Origin: Rhizobium leguminosarum
GTDB taxonomy: Bacteria; Pseudomonadota; Alphaproteobacteria; Rhizobiales; Rhizobiaceae
Length of the DNA stretch: 10,033 nucleotides
Assembly (NCBI RefSeq): GCF_001652265.1
Contig: NZ_LWBS01000014.1
Location: 1-10,033, forward strand
Direction: 5' to 3'
Part shown: positions 1-6,455 of the stretch, piece after piece
Numbering within the stretch: the first letter of the stretch is position 1
Layout: each line of letters starts with the position of its first letter
Notes under the pieces: generated by a model
Told to the model about the DNA's origin: nothing
Seen by the model: only the letters and a program-made list of their open reading frames with translations
The model's database searches: none
Made by a program: the position numbers and the translations under genes

Positions 1-2
1 AA

Positions 3-113
3 TTTCATCCTGCCGATGCGATGGTGGCGGGCGGCGTTATGTTTGAAAGGCATCAAGGTCACAGATCGGTTATTGAGGTTGCCGATCGCCTACACCACGA
101 CCGCTAAACGATC
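3..113 (+). other. unassigned partial reading frame at window edge
   Basis: A plus-strand frame is open from the window edge to a TAA at 111-113 and reads roughly ...ADAMVAGGVMFERHQGHR... before ending. It could be the 3' end of a gene that starts outside the window. I do not recognise the family, and other frames in this stretch are also open, so this is only a possibility. Nothing else was seen in bases 1-160. Confidence 0.15.
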
Positions 114-159
114 CGTGCACCAACGCGGTTCTCCGATCATGCTGCTCGAATATCACCTC

Positions 160-357
160 GATCAGCAGGATCCGTTAAGGCGACGCCGCCGTCCACGGAC
201 CACGGATTTGCGAGAGGTGGTGAATGCTTTGCTTTACATCGCCACATCTGGTTGTCAATAAGCGGATGCTGCCGAAGGCCTCGACCGTCCAGCGCTATTT
301 CTATGAATGGGGAGCGTTGGGACTTTGCCTACGGATCAACCATCGTCTGATCGGAAC
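160..357 (+). pseudogene. IS5-type transposase, N-terminal remnant, frameshifted
   Basis: The first frame gives RPRTTDLREVVNALLYIATS followed by GCQ and a stop. The neighbouring frame continues with MLPK, STVQRYFYEW and INHRLI. Together these follow the N-terminal part of IS5-family transposases (IS427/IS1031-like), where the family reads GCQWRMLPK...STVQRYFY.W. An extra base after the CQ codons (about 258-262) breaks the frame, and the short loop between MLPK and STVQ is deleted. The DDE catalytic core is absent. It lies upstream of the repA-like gene in the same orientation and is a dead fragment. The family is clear; the exact subgroup and end points are approximate. Confidence 0.65.
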
Positions 358-384
358 TTGGTCGCGCACCGAAAACGCTCCACT

Positions 385-404
385 TTTTCCAAATATTTTC
401 CAAA
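385..404 (+). repeat. AT-rich direct repeat upstream of repA-like gene
   Basis: TTTTCCAAA occurs at 385-393 and again at 396-404, an 11-base period (one helical turn), in an AT-rich tract running to about 420 that contrasts with its surroundings. In repABC plasmids RepA represses its own promoter from upstream operator sequences. This repeat could be a relic of such a site or simply intrinsically bent DNA. The role is inferred from position only. Confidence 0.25.
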
Positions 405-456
405 AATACAAAACATATTTTCGCATGAGAAGTTCCGGTTCAGAGGCTCTCCACCG

Positions 457-484
457 TTGACTTGCCGAAGTAAAATGCTATTTG
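457..484 (+). promoter_or_regulatory. candidate sigma70-type promoter of repA-like gene
   Basis: A -35-like TTGACT at 457-462 is followed after 16 bases by a -10-like TATTTG at 479-484. This places a start point near 491, about 40 bases before the preferred ATG at 530. The -35 match is good and the -10 is mediocre. Confidence 0.3.
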
Positions 485-529
485 AACGGGTTGCTACCGC
501 CATTTATAAGTAAGCATCGCGAGGTCGAA

Positions 530-1774
530 ATGTTGCACAAAGAGGCTCCGCGTTCTCAATTTGGAGATTGGCCGAAGCGGATTGCGGGCTACAACAAAAA
601 ACTCATGTATATAATGCACGAGCAGGGCCTCGTCCAATTGGTTCCTCTCGAGGTGATAGTTGATGCCTCTAACAGGAGTTTACGCTCTTTCTCTTTAGGC
701 GAGGTTGCCGAGATTCTGGGCGTGTCGGGCAGTTATCTGCGCCAGTTGTCACTTGATGGCCTGGGACCAACACCGGCGCTAGGGACCGCACGTCGACGCT
801 CCTATACGCTTCGACAGATTAACGAACTTCGCGACTATCTCGCATCGGCCCGTCCGAAAGATGCTTTGAAGTTTTGCCCGCACAGGCGCGAGGGTGAGAA
901 ACTGCAAATAATTGCAATACCTGACGGCCCCGGGGCAACCACTACATCGTTATATTTGACTGAGGGACTTGCGCTTAAAGGATTCCGCGTTCTCGCTGTA
1001 GATCTCGATCGGACAGCCTCATTGTCGAAAATGTTTGGTTATTTCACCAGTCACATGCCCGGAGCCAATGCGAGCATGTATGGCGCTTTACGCTTTGATG
1101 ACGGTCTGAGTATGAGCCTAGTGATCGAAAAAACTTATTTTCATGGTGTTCATGTCGTGCTCGGTTCTGCCGATCTCGCAATCTTCCAACAGGAATGTAC
1201 GCAGCGCCACTACAGCGGGAACTTGAGTTATGCAGACGTTGGCATCAGGATGGTGCGTGCGCTCAAGGAAGTCGAGGAGGATTATGACGTGGTCATAATC
1301 CGCTGTGGAGCTGATTCCTTTCTAACCGCGGGAGCGTTGGAAGCAGCGACTGGCGTACTGGCAACAACCCGCGCCCAATTCGCGCCAACGTGGACTTCCA
1401 TCAATGAGTTGTCGTATTTGGTTGCCTTGAGCGAAGAGGCCGGGAGTCCGGTAAGTTGGGATTTTTTCAAGGTTTTGGTGACAATGTACAACCCCCGTGA
1501 CGTCTTAGAACAGAGCGTATTCGTACAACTGCGGCAAATACTGGGGGATGATCTGTTGACTACGACGGTTTTGAAATCGGATGCGCTTCGGCAAGCGGGG
1601 AACATAAGGCGATCATTGTATGAGCTATCAGCCGGAGAGGTAGGCCGATCGGCTTACGAGCAAGCGATGGAAACGCTGACTTCCGCCAATGAGGAGGTAA
1701 TGGATCTGATATGCAAGGTTTGGGGCCGTCCCCCGATCTATGCCTCGCAAGCTTCGCGGACAGCCTTCGACTAG
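530..1774 (+). CDS. repA: RepA-family plasmid partitioning protein, ATPase motifs lost (orphan)
   Basis: This is a 414-residue homologue of RepA, the ParA-type ATPase that segregates repABC plasmids and represses their operon. The ATG at 530 is preferred because GAGG at 521-524 sits 5 bases upstream; a TTG at 482 would add 16 unconserved residues. The N-terminal DNA-binding region is well kept (about residues 51-104: SLRSFSLGEVAEILGVSGSY, RRRSYTLRQINELR), as are PHRREGEKLQ, the KTYF region and the ending LICKVWGR. The nucleotide-binding motifs are gone. The deviant Walker A (family KGGSGKTTT) is PDGPGATTT at 131-139, two residues short and lacking both lysines. Walker A' is DLDRTAS (158-164) instead of DLDPQAS. 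Walker B is VVIIRC (254-259) instead of VVIDCP. ATP hydrolysis is therefore unlikely. The frame nevertheless has no stop or shift. A 14-residue tail follows the usual WGR end. No repB or repC follows; transposon debris begins within about 10 bases. It may be a decaying paralogue or a non-ATPase regulator. Confidence 0.85.
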   Translation: MLHKEAPRSQFGDWPKRIAGYNKKLMYIMHEQGLVQLVPLEVIVDASNRSLRSFSLGEVAEILGVSGSYLRQLSLDGLGPTPALGTARRRSYTLRQINELRDYLASARPKDALKFCPHRREGEKLQIIAIPDGPGATTTSLYLTEGLALKGFRVLAVDLDRTASLSKMFGYFTSHMPGANASMYGALRFDDGLSMSLVIEKTYFHGVHVVLGSADLAIFQQECTQRHYSGNLSYADVGIRMVRALKEVEEDYDVVIIRCGADSFLTAGALEAATGVLATTRAQFAPTWTSINELSYLVALSEEAGSPVSWDFFKVLVTMYNPRDVLEQSVFVQLRQILGDDLLTTTVLKSDALRQAGNIRRSLYELSAGEVGRSAYEQAMETLTSANEEVMDLICKVWGRPPIYASQASRTAFD

Positions 1775-1777
1775 GCG

Positions 1778-1989
1778 CGATGGCCGTTGAGGTCGCAGAG
1801 CGACATGGCCTAAAGCCGAACCACCTATCTACCTCGCGGACGATGCACATTAGGGCAAGCTGATTCTGCTTGACCGAGGATGCGGTAGAATTTGCAGCGG
1901 TGATCGTTGATCCACCCGTTTCGGAACAGCCGGTCAAGAAAGGCAGCCGTCCCGGGATCATAGTCGGGTTCGTCACGGCGATACTGGAC
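1778..1989 (+). pseudogene. IS66-family accessory protein TnpA, frameshifted remnant
   Basis: Directly after the repA-like stop, one frame reads MAVEVAERHGLKPNHLSTSR, matching the helix-turn-helix part of IS66 OrfA/TnpA proteins (VA.RHGL..NHLSTWRT). It breaks near 1843. A short piece (GKLIL) lies in a second frame, and from 1882 a third frame gives AVEFAAVIVDPPVSEQPVKK and RPGIIVG, the typical C-terminal part of the same family. At least two frameshifts and a missing N-terminus make it inactive. No tnpB or tnpC of IS66 is present. Confidence 0.7.
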
Positions 1990-1999
1990 AGCCCAACCG

Positions 2000-2193
2000 T
2001 CGATACCTGTCCTGTTGCCTGCACTTGTGCGCGATGGCTGACGGGAGCTAGACACCGCTCTCCGCGGCAAACTGATGACAGTGAGCCCTGCAACGATGGA
2101 TCGGCTTTTGTCGGAAGTCCGTATCGTAGCGTGCAGCAGTCAGCGTCGACGTGCTTACATGAGTTCGCCGGTCGGTTCCGGTGCGCACCTTCG
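2000..2193 (+). pseudogene. integrase-type (DDE) transposase remnant
   Basis: One frame reads IPVLLPALVRDG, a stop at 2039-2041, then RELDTALRGKLMTVSPATMD, RLLSEVRIVA and QRRRA. After a shift near 2160 it continues VRRSVPVRTF. This matches the region just before the catalytic core of a family of integrase-type transposases (rve/DDE integrases of the ISNCY/IS481-like kind), which read LLPAL.RHG...LL.MS.ATIDRLL..VR...RRRR...VRRSVPVRTF.DW. The catalytic domain itself is absent. The family assignment rests on recalled motif order, so the exact IS name is uncertain. Confidence 0.5.
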
Positions 2194-2230
2194 TCCCAGG
2201 AATTATGCAATGTCTCTATCACGGTGACCC

Positions 2231-2461
2231 CGGAATGGCGTTGTTGCGTGGATCACCCGTCGACTGATATTGAGCGTTGGTTTTCAGTCTCAAGTTTTCA
2301 GTCTCCTGATCGGGATTTCGACGATGCCGCACAAGTTCAATGCCGATCGGCGGGACAAGATTACCAAGCAGAAATATCAAGTGACGAATTGGCCGGCATA
2401 TAATGAAAGCCTGCGTCAAGGTGGTGATTTGACCATCTGGGTGAAGGATGAGGCGCTGGCT
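2231..2461 (+). pseudogene. IS5-family (IS903-like) transposase, 5' end only
   Basis: The open frame from the ATG at 2324 reads MPHKFNADRRDKITKQKYQV then TNWPAYNESLRQGG and LTIWVKDEALA, the characteristic N-terminus of IS5/IS903-clade transposases. At 2462 the frame runs into the end of the IS6 element and stops at 2530, so only about 46 of some 300 residues remain. The likely terminal inverted repeat of this IS lies at about 2231-2255 (ATGGCGTTGTTGCGTGGATC). The rest of the gene is not adjacent, but a C-terminal fragment of the same broad family lies at 8326-8901 on the other strand. Confidence 0.7.
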
Positions 2462-3351
2462 GGGCTTGTCGCAAACTTCCACAGAGGCCGCGGCTATCCC
2501 CTGAACGATGCTATTTTCATGTTTTGTTAACCTTTGTAAGTCCGAAGAGGCGCGCAACCAAATCGTTTTGATCGTTGATCGTCCAGCCGCCGGAAAAGCC
2601 GAAGCCTTTTCTCAACCACAGCATCGCCTCGAAACCGGCAATCGTTCGCCGCGCCGTGTTGAAGGATTGGAAGCCGCCGATCTTCGGCATGTTCTTTTTC
2701 ACACGGAAATGATCGCTCTCAATGCCTTGTTGCAGGTGCTTGGTCACATAGTGCACGGGGTCGGGCTGTAGAAGCCCGTCTTCAACCGAAGCTTTGATCG
2801 CCGACGGGAAGGTATTGGCACCATCTGTGCAGATCTTGTTCGGCGACAGTAAGGGTTGATCTTTCAGCGTCTTGCGGAAGAACCGCTTGGCGGCTTCGAG
2901 ATCTCGCTTTGCAGAAAGCAGGAAATCCACCGGGTTGCCATGCTTATCGATGGCTCGGTACAGATAGCGCCATTTGCCGCGGATCTTAACGTAGGTCTCG
3001 TCAATCCGAACCGATCCGCAATGCGGCCGGCGAAACTGGCGAAGACGCTTCTCGATCATCGGCGCATAGCTCAATACCCAGCGGTTGATCGTGCTATGAT
3101 CGACCTCGAAACCGCGCTCTTCGAACATTTCTTCCAGATCTCGATAGCTCAGGGGATATCTCAAATACCAGGTGACCGCCTGTACGATCAGCCATGCCTC
3201 GAAATGCCTGCCTTTGAAATCATCCTTCGACTGCCGCTTCAGCTTTTCGGCAATAGCATTCAGAATCATCCGTACGCTCCACAACATTTGGAGCGAAATT
3301 TCTCCTCCGACGGTCAACATACCGTTAAGCGCAAAAATTTGCGACAGGCCC
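2462..3351 (-). mobile_element. IS6-family insertion sequence, structurally complete
   Basis: The element is about 890 bp and is bounded by 14-bp inverted repeats: GGGCTTGTCGCAAA at 2462-2475 and the complement of GGGCCTGTCGCAAA at 3338-3351, with one mismatch. It contains a single transposase gene on the minus strand that fills nearly all of it, as usual for IS6/IS26-like elements. The expected 8-bp target duplication is not seen: CGCTGGCT on the left against CCCCGTCC on the right. Different remnants lie on its two sides (an IS5 N-terminus and a sibling IS6 copy). This fits replicative transposition followed by adjacent deletion or inversion rather than a simple insertion. Confidence 0.8.
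2517..3320 (-). CDS. IS6-family transposase
   Basis: This is a DDE transposase of up to 267 residues. After a helix-turn-helix region (about 40-85; WYLRYPLSYRDLEEMFEERG), the catalytic acids lie at D107 (RIDETYVKIRGKWRYLYRAI), D166 (CTDGANTF) and E201 (GIESDHFRVKK). The D-D spacing is 59 residues and the D-E spacing 35, the D(34)E arrangement of the IS6 family. The frame is intact and the gene is probably functional. The start is uncertain. The ATG at 3320 has a poor ribosome site. The in-frame ATG at codon 18 (about 3269) follows GGAG by 7 bases and begins MILNAIAEKLKRQ, a more family-like N-terminus. IS6 enzymes make cointegrates replicatively and drive nearby deletions and inversions, which fits the scrambled surroundings. 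Confidence 0.85.
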   Translation of the reverse strand: MLTVGGEISLQMLWSVRMILNAIAEKLKRQSKDDFKGRHFEAWLIVQAVTWYLRYPLSYRDLEEMFEERGFEVDHSTINRWVLSYAPMIEKRLRQFRRPHCGSVRIDETYVKIRGKWRYLYRAIDKHGNPVDFLLSAKRDLEAAKRFFRKTLKDQPLLSPNKICTDGANTFPSAIKASVEDGLLQPDPVHYVTKHLQQGIESDHFRVKKNMPKIGGFQSFNTARRTIAGFEAMLWLRKGFGFSGGWTINDQNDLVARLFGLTKVNKT

Positions 3352-3650
3352 CCCCGTCCACTATGTCACCAAGCACCTCCAGCAAGGCATCGAAAGTGAC
3401 CATTTCCGGGTAAAGAAGAACATGCCAAAAATCGGTGGCTTCCAATCTTTCAACACGGCGCGGCGAACCATCGCGGGTTTCGAGGCGATGCTGTGGCTGA
3501 GGAAAGGCTTCGGCCTCTCGGGCAGCTGGACCATCAACGATCAGAACGATCTGCTTGCGCGCCTCTTCGGACTGCAGAAAGTTAACAAAGCATGAAACTG
3601 AAGATGCTCAAGGGATAATCGCGCGCTCCGAAAATGTTTGCGACAGGCCC
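3352..3650 (+). mobile_element. truncated second IS6-family element (3' end)
   Basis: From 3353 to the stop at 3593-3595 the plus strand encodes the last roughly 80 residues of an IS6 transposase (PVHYVTKHLQQGIESDHFR ... ARLFGLQKVNKA). It is nearly identical to the C-terminus of the complete neighbour (for example F to L, G to S, V to L, T to Q, T to A). The catalytic E and the terminal repeat TTTGCGACAGGCCC (3637-3650) are kept; everything upstream of the Asp-Pro codons is lost. It points opposite to the complete copy and joins it base-to-base at 3351/3352. The non-coding tail after the stop differs more from the complete copy than the coding part does. The two are therefore sibling copies, not a very recent duplication. 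Confidence 0.8.
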
Positions 3651-3667
3651 GACCAGAAGCACCTGAA

Positions 3668-3940
3668 ATGCCGCTCAAGCGGCTTCGTTCAATCGCCCCT
3701 CCTATTCAGCTCAAGGCTGACCGGCAAACTATTGGTTTTTGGGAGCAGAATCTCCTTGCTGTTGTGATGCTGGTGCGTCAGCCCACTTCAAGAATGGAAG
3801 TAGGCTGTAACTGGATGATCGAGAGCTGCGCCCACCAAAAGGAGCAAAAAATTCTGATCTGCTGCGATGGGAGCGGGGAGCCTATCGGTCCGGATGACGG
3901 CTTGACTAAGTCGATGTATGACGGTAAATATCCGCCATAA
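3668..3940 (+). CDS. hypothetical small protein (doubtful)
   Basis: A 91-codon frame starts at ATG 3668, 18 bases outside the IS6 end, and stops at 3938-3940. It includes FWEQNLLAVVMLVRQPTSRM and a C-terminal stretch KILICCDGSGEPIGPDDG. I recognise no family, and no convincing ribosome site precedes the ATG. It may be the 3' part of a gene whose beginning was lost when the IS6 copies arrived, because the frame stays open back into the IS end. The promoter proposed for the next gene lies inside its 3' end. Nothing else was recognised in 3651-3967. Confidence 0.2.
   Translation: MPLKRLRSIAPPIQLKADRQTIGFWEQNLLAVVMLVRQPTSRMEVGCNWMIESCAHQKEQKILICCDGSGEPIGPDDGLTKSMYDGKYPP
3902..3930 (+). promoter_or_regulatory. 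candidate sigma70-type promoter of the M16 protease gene
   Basis: TTGACT at 3902-3907 and TAAATA at 3925-3930 are separated by exactly 17 bases, close to the bacterial housekeeping consensus. The implied start point (about 3937) gives a leader of about 30 bases before the ATG at 3968, and AGGA at 3956-3959 serves as ribosome site. If used, this promoter would transcribe a leaderless form of the protease gene. Confidence 0.45.
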
Positions 3941-3967
3941 CGTTGATATTCCGTCAGGATGTGAGAA

Positions 3968-6331
3968 ATGCCACAGTCGTCTTTAAAAAGCGATCTCCAA
4001 GCCGACCCCGATGTCCATTTCGGCACGCTCGCCAATGGAATGCGGGTTGCGATCATGCGCAATGTCACGCCGCCCGGACAGGCAGCGATCCGCTTTCGCA
4101 TTGGCTCCGGTTCGCTCGACGAAAACGACGACCAGCAGGGCTTGGCGCATTTTCTCGAGCACATGGCCTTCAAGGGTTCGACGCATGTCGCCGAAGGGGA
4201 CATTATCCGTATCCTGCAGCGCAAGGGCCTGGCCTTTGGGCCGGACATCAACGCCTATACCTCTTATGACGAGACTGTCTATTTCCTCAATCTGCCCAAG
4301 GTCGATGCCGACACGGTTTCGACGGGCCTGATGCTGATGCGCGAGACGGCGAGCGAGCTGACCCTCGATGCCGGCGCCTTCGATCGCGAACGCGGCGTCA
4401 TTCTGTCGGAGGAGCGGCTGTGCGACACGCCGCAGTATCGCGCCCGGCTCGGAATCAGGAATTCGTTGCTCGCCGGCCGGCTTGCGACCATGCGCGCCCC
4501 GATCGGCAAAACCGACATCATCAGCAATGCCCCCGTGGAGCTTGTCCGTGATTATTACCGGGCCAACTACCGGCCCGAGCGGGCGACGCTGATCGTGGTT
4601 GGCGATATCGACCCCGCAGCCATGGAAACGGAAATCCGGCAACGCTTCGGCGACTGGAAGGCCGTGGGGCTGCCGCCTGCAAAACCGGATCCTGGCACGC
4701 TGGTGACGAAAGGCGAAAGCGCCGACGTCTTCGTCGTTCCCGGCGGCATGACCAGCGTACAGATCGCCTGGACGCGTCCCTATGACGCCGCGCCCGACAC
4801 GTTCGCCAAGCGCCGTACCAAGCTTATCGAAGATCTCGGCCTGAGGGTGCTCCAGCGTCGGCTGAGCACCATTGCCAGCAAGGCGGATGCCCCTTTCATC
4901 GAAGCGATCGCCTACTCCAAGGATGTCTTTCATTCCGCTCATGTCGTCCTGGTCTCGGCGAATTCCGAGCCGGATAAATGGCAGGAGGCGCTCACGGCCA
5001 TCGATCAGGAACAGCGTCGCATCCAGGAGTTCGGCGTTGGGCAGGCTGAACTCGATCGCGAAATTCTTGGATACCGCTCCGTCCTCCAGGCTGCCGCGGC
5101 CGGAGCCGCGACGCGCACGACCACCTACATAGCTTCCATGCTGGTCAGCAGCGTCGATCAGGTTTTCACCTCGCCTGCCAAAGACCTTTCGCTGTTCGAG
5201 ACGATCACGAACGGCGTCACGGCGGTCGAGGTCAATCAGGCCCTGCTGCATGCATTTTCCGGCAACGGTCCACAGGTCGTGCTGCAGACCGCCCGATCAC
5301 CGCAGGGCGGAGCCGATACGGTTCGGCAAGTCTATGATGCTTCAAAGGCTATTGCCGTTTCGGCACCATCCGGTGCGGCCGATGTCGCCTGGCCCTACAC
5401 CCATTTCGGCGAACCGGGTGCCGTGGTCGAACGCCGTACGGTCGAGGATCTGGGTTTGACCATGGTGCGCTTTTCCAACGGTGTGCGCCTTACCGTCAAG
5501 CCGACCAAGCTGCGTGCCAATGAAGTGCTGGTGCGCGAAGATATCGGCGGTGGGCGGCTGGACCTGCCGCGGGACCGCTCCGCCCCGATCTGGGCATCTC
5601 GGGCCGTCGCGCTGTCCGGCCTGAAGGCCATGGATTACCAGGATATACAGAAAGCGCTCACGGGTAATATCGTCGGTGTCAACTTCTCGGTCGGCGACAG
5701 CTCCTTTAAGTTCCACGGTCGCACGCGAACAGAAGATCTTGCGACGCAATTGCAGCTGATGACGGCATACACTTCCGATCCCGCATACCGCCCAGAAGCA
5801 TTCAAGCGGGAGCAGCAGGCCTATTTGAGCGGCCTCGATCAGTATCAGGCGACCCCCGGCGGCGTTGTCAGTCGTGATGTCGAAGGTCTCGTGCATTCCG
5901 GCGATCCGCGCTGGACCATCCCTGATCGCGCTGAGTTGTCCGCCGCCAAGCCGGAAGATTTCGAGACGCTGTTTCGGCCTATGGTTTCCAACGGCCCGAT
6001 CGATATCACCATCGTCGGCGACGTCACGGTGGATGACGCAATCCGGATGACAGCTGAAACCTTCGGCGCTTTGCCGCCGCGGCCGGAGGCAGCGCCGAGC
6101 AATGATTGGGGTGACGTGCGTTTTCCGGCGGCGAACAAGACGCCCGTTTTGCTGACCCATAGCGGCAGGGCGGATATTGCAGCCGCTGCAGTAGGGGTTT
6201 CCATCGGCGATTTGCTCTCCGATCTGCCGCGGTCCTTCACTGCCAAAATCGCCACGCAGATTTTCCAAAACAGGTTGATCGACCAGTTGCATACACGCCG
6301 TCGTCAGCAGTGTTCGACGACTTTCTCCTAG
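3968..6331 (+). CDS. M16-family (insulinase/pitrilysin-like) zinc metalloprotease, no signal peptide, C-terminus truncated
   Basis: The 787-residue product is a metallopeptidase of family M16. The inverted zinc motif HFLEH is at residues 61-65, with the third ligand probably E141 in DRERGVILSEE. The N-terminal M16 domain (about 15-165) is followed by an M16_C domain (about 190-385), a second M16-like half from about 470, and the start of a last M16_C domain. The ATG follows AGGA by 8 bases, and an in-frame TGA lies two codons upstream, so no longer start exists. Homologues of this type, as I recall them, carry an N-terminal export signal before the equivalent of SDLQADP..HFG; here it is missing. 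The end is also damaged. After RLIDQLHT the frame turns into a non-family tail and stops at 6329-6331, while the next frame (TPSSAVFDDF, from about 6295) looks like displaced family sequence. Family members are usually above 900 residues, so about 150 are lost. Codon use is GC-rich and homogeneous, unlike the flanking debris. It may be a decaying gene or a cytosolic variant. Confidence 0.85.
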   Translation: MPQSSLKSDLQADPDVHFGTLANGMRVAIMRNVTPPGQAAIRFRIGSGSLDENDDQQGLAHFLEHMAFKGSTHVAEGDIIRILQRKGLAFGPDINAYTSYDETVYFLNLPKVDADTVSTGLMLMRETASELTLDAGAFDRERGVILSEERLCDTPQYRARLGIRNSLLAGRLATMRAPIGKTDIISNAPVELVRDYYRANYRPERATLIVVGDIDPAAMETEIRQRFGDWKAVGLPPAKPDPGTLVTKGESADVFVVPGGMTSVQIAWTRPYDAAPDTFAKRRTKLIEDLGLRVLQRRLSTIASKADAPFIEAIAYSKDVFHSAHVVLVSANSEPDKWQEALTAIDQEQRRIQEFGVGQAELDREILGYRSVLQAAAAGAATRTTTYIASMLVSSVDQVFTSPAKDLSLFETITNGVTAVEVNQALLHAFSGNGPQVVLQTARSPQGGADTVRQVYDASKAIAVSAPSGAADVAWPYTHFGEPGAVVERRTVEDLGLTMVRFSNGVRLTVKPTKLRANEVLVREDIGGGRLDLPRDRSAPIWASRAVALSGLKAMDYQDIQKALTGNIVGVNFSVGDSSFKFHGRTRTEDLATQLQLMTAYTSDPAYRPEAFKREQQAYLSGLDQYQATPGGVVSRDVEGLVHSGDPRWTIPDRAELSAAKPEDFETLFRPMVSNGPIDITIVGDVTVDDAIRMTAETFGALPPRPEAAPSNDWGDVRFPAANKTPVLLTHSGRADIAAAAVGVSIGDLLSDLPRSFTAKIATQIFQNRLIDQLHTRRRQQCSTTFS

Positions 6332-6358
6332 GGTTGGCGCCCATATGCGGTCCCATAA

Positions 6359-6376
6359 GGTAAGCTGATACTTACC
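6359..6376. promoter_or_regulatory. inverted repeat upstream of the response regulator
   Basis: GGTAAG-CTGATA-CTTACC is a perfect 6+6 inverted repeat with a 6-base spacer, lying in the 124-base gap between the protease gene and the response regulator. It lacks a U-run, so it is a poor terminator. Its symmetry and position suit an operator, though this is inferred from sequence only. Confidence 0.3.
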
Positions 6377-6379
6377 GCG

Positions 6380-6415
6380 TTGAGCGATTCGGCTCTACGG
6401 TTGAGCGACAGGCTC
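6380..6415 (+). promoter_or_regulatory. tandem direct repeat, candidate regulator-binding site
   Basis: TTGAGCGATTCGGCTC (6380-6395) is repeated as TTGAGCGACAGGCTC (6401-6415), one base shorter, with starts 21 bases apart, i.e. two helical turns. OmpR/PhoB regulators bind as head-to-tail dimers on direct repeats. The position 41 bases before the regulator start fits an autoregulatory box. No clear -10 could be fixed between it and the gene. Confidence 0.35.
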
Positions 6416-6455
6416 GATACTTATTCGCAATACAGAACTGTTAGGAGTTACAGCC

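Noticed and set aside
482..529. Upstream TTG start for the repA-like gene
   Set aside because: The added 16 residues are not family-like and overlap the promoter-like region, whereas ATG 530 has GAGG at proper spacing.
1560..2222. Minus-strand frame of 220 codons over the end of repA and the transposon remnants
   Set aside because: It spans two unrelated plus-strand features and gives a low-complexity product without domain features.
530..2461. A complete repABC replication cassette
   Set aside because: Only a RepA-type product is present; no RepB or RepC similarity was found downstream, only transposase fragments.
2856..3413. Plus-strand frame of 185 codons across the IS6 transposase
   Set aside because: It is antisense to a clear DDE transposase and crosses the IS boundary, so it is a shadow.
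3983..5251. Long minus-strand frame (422 codons) opposite the M16 protease
   Set aside because: It is the shadow of a GC-rich gene: the plus strand encodes a continuous M16 protein with its zinc motif here, and the antisense product has no recognisable domain.
5342..6292. Second long minus-strand frame (316 codons) opposite the protease
   Set aside because: Same reason; no motifs, no ribosome site, fully inside the family-like plus-strand gene.
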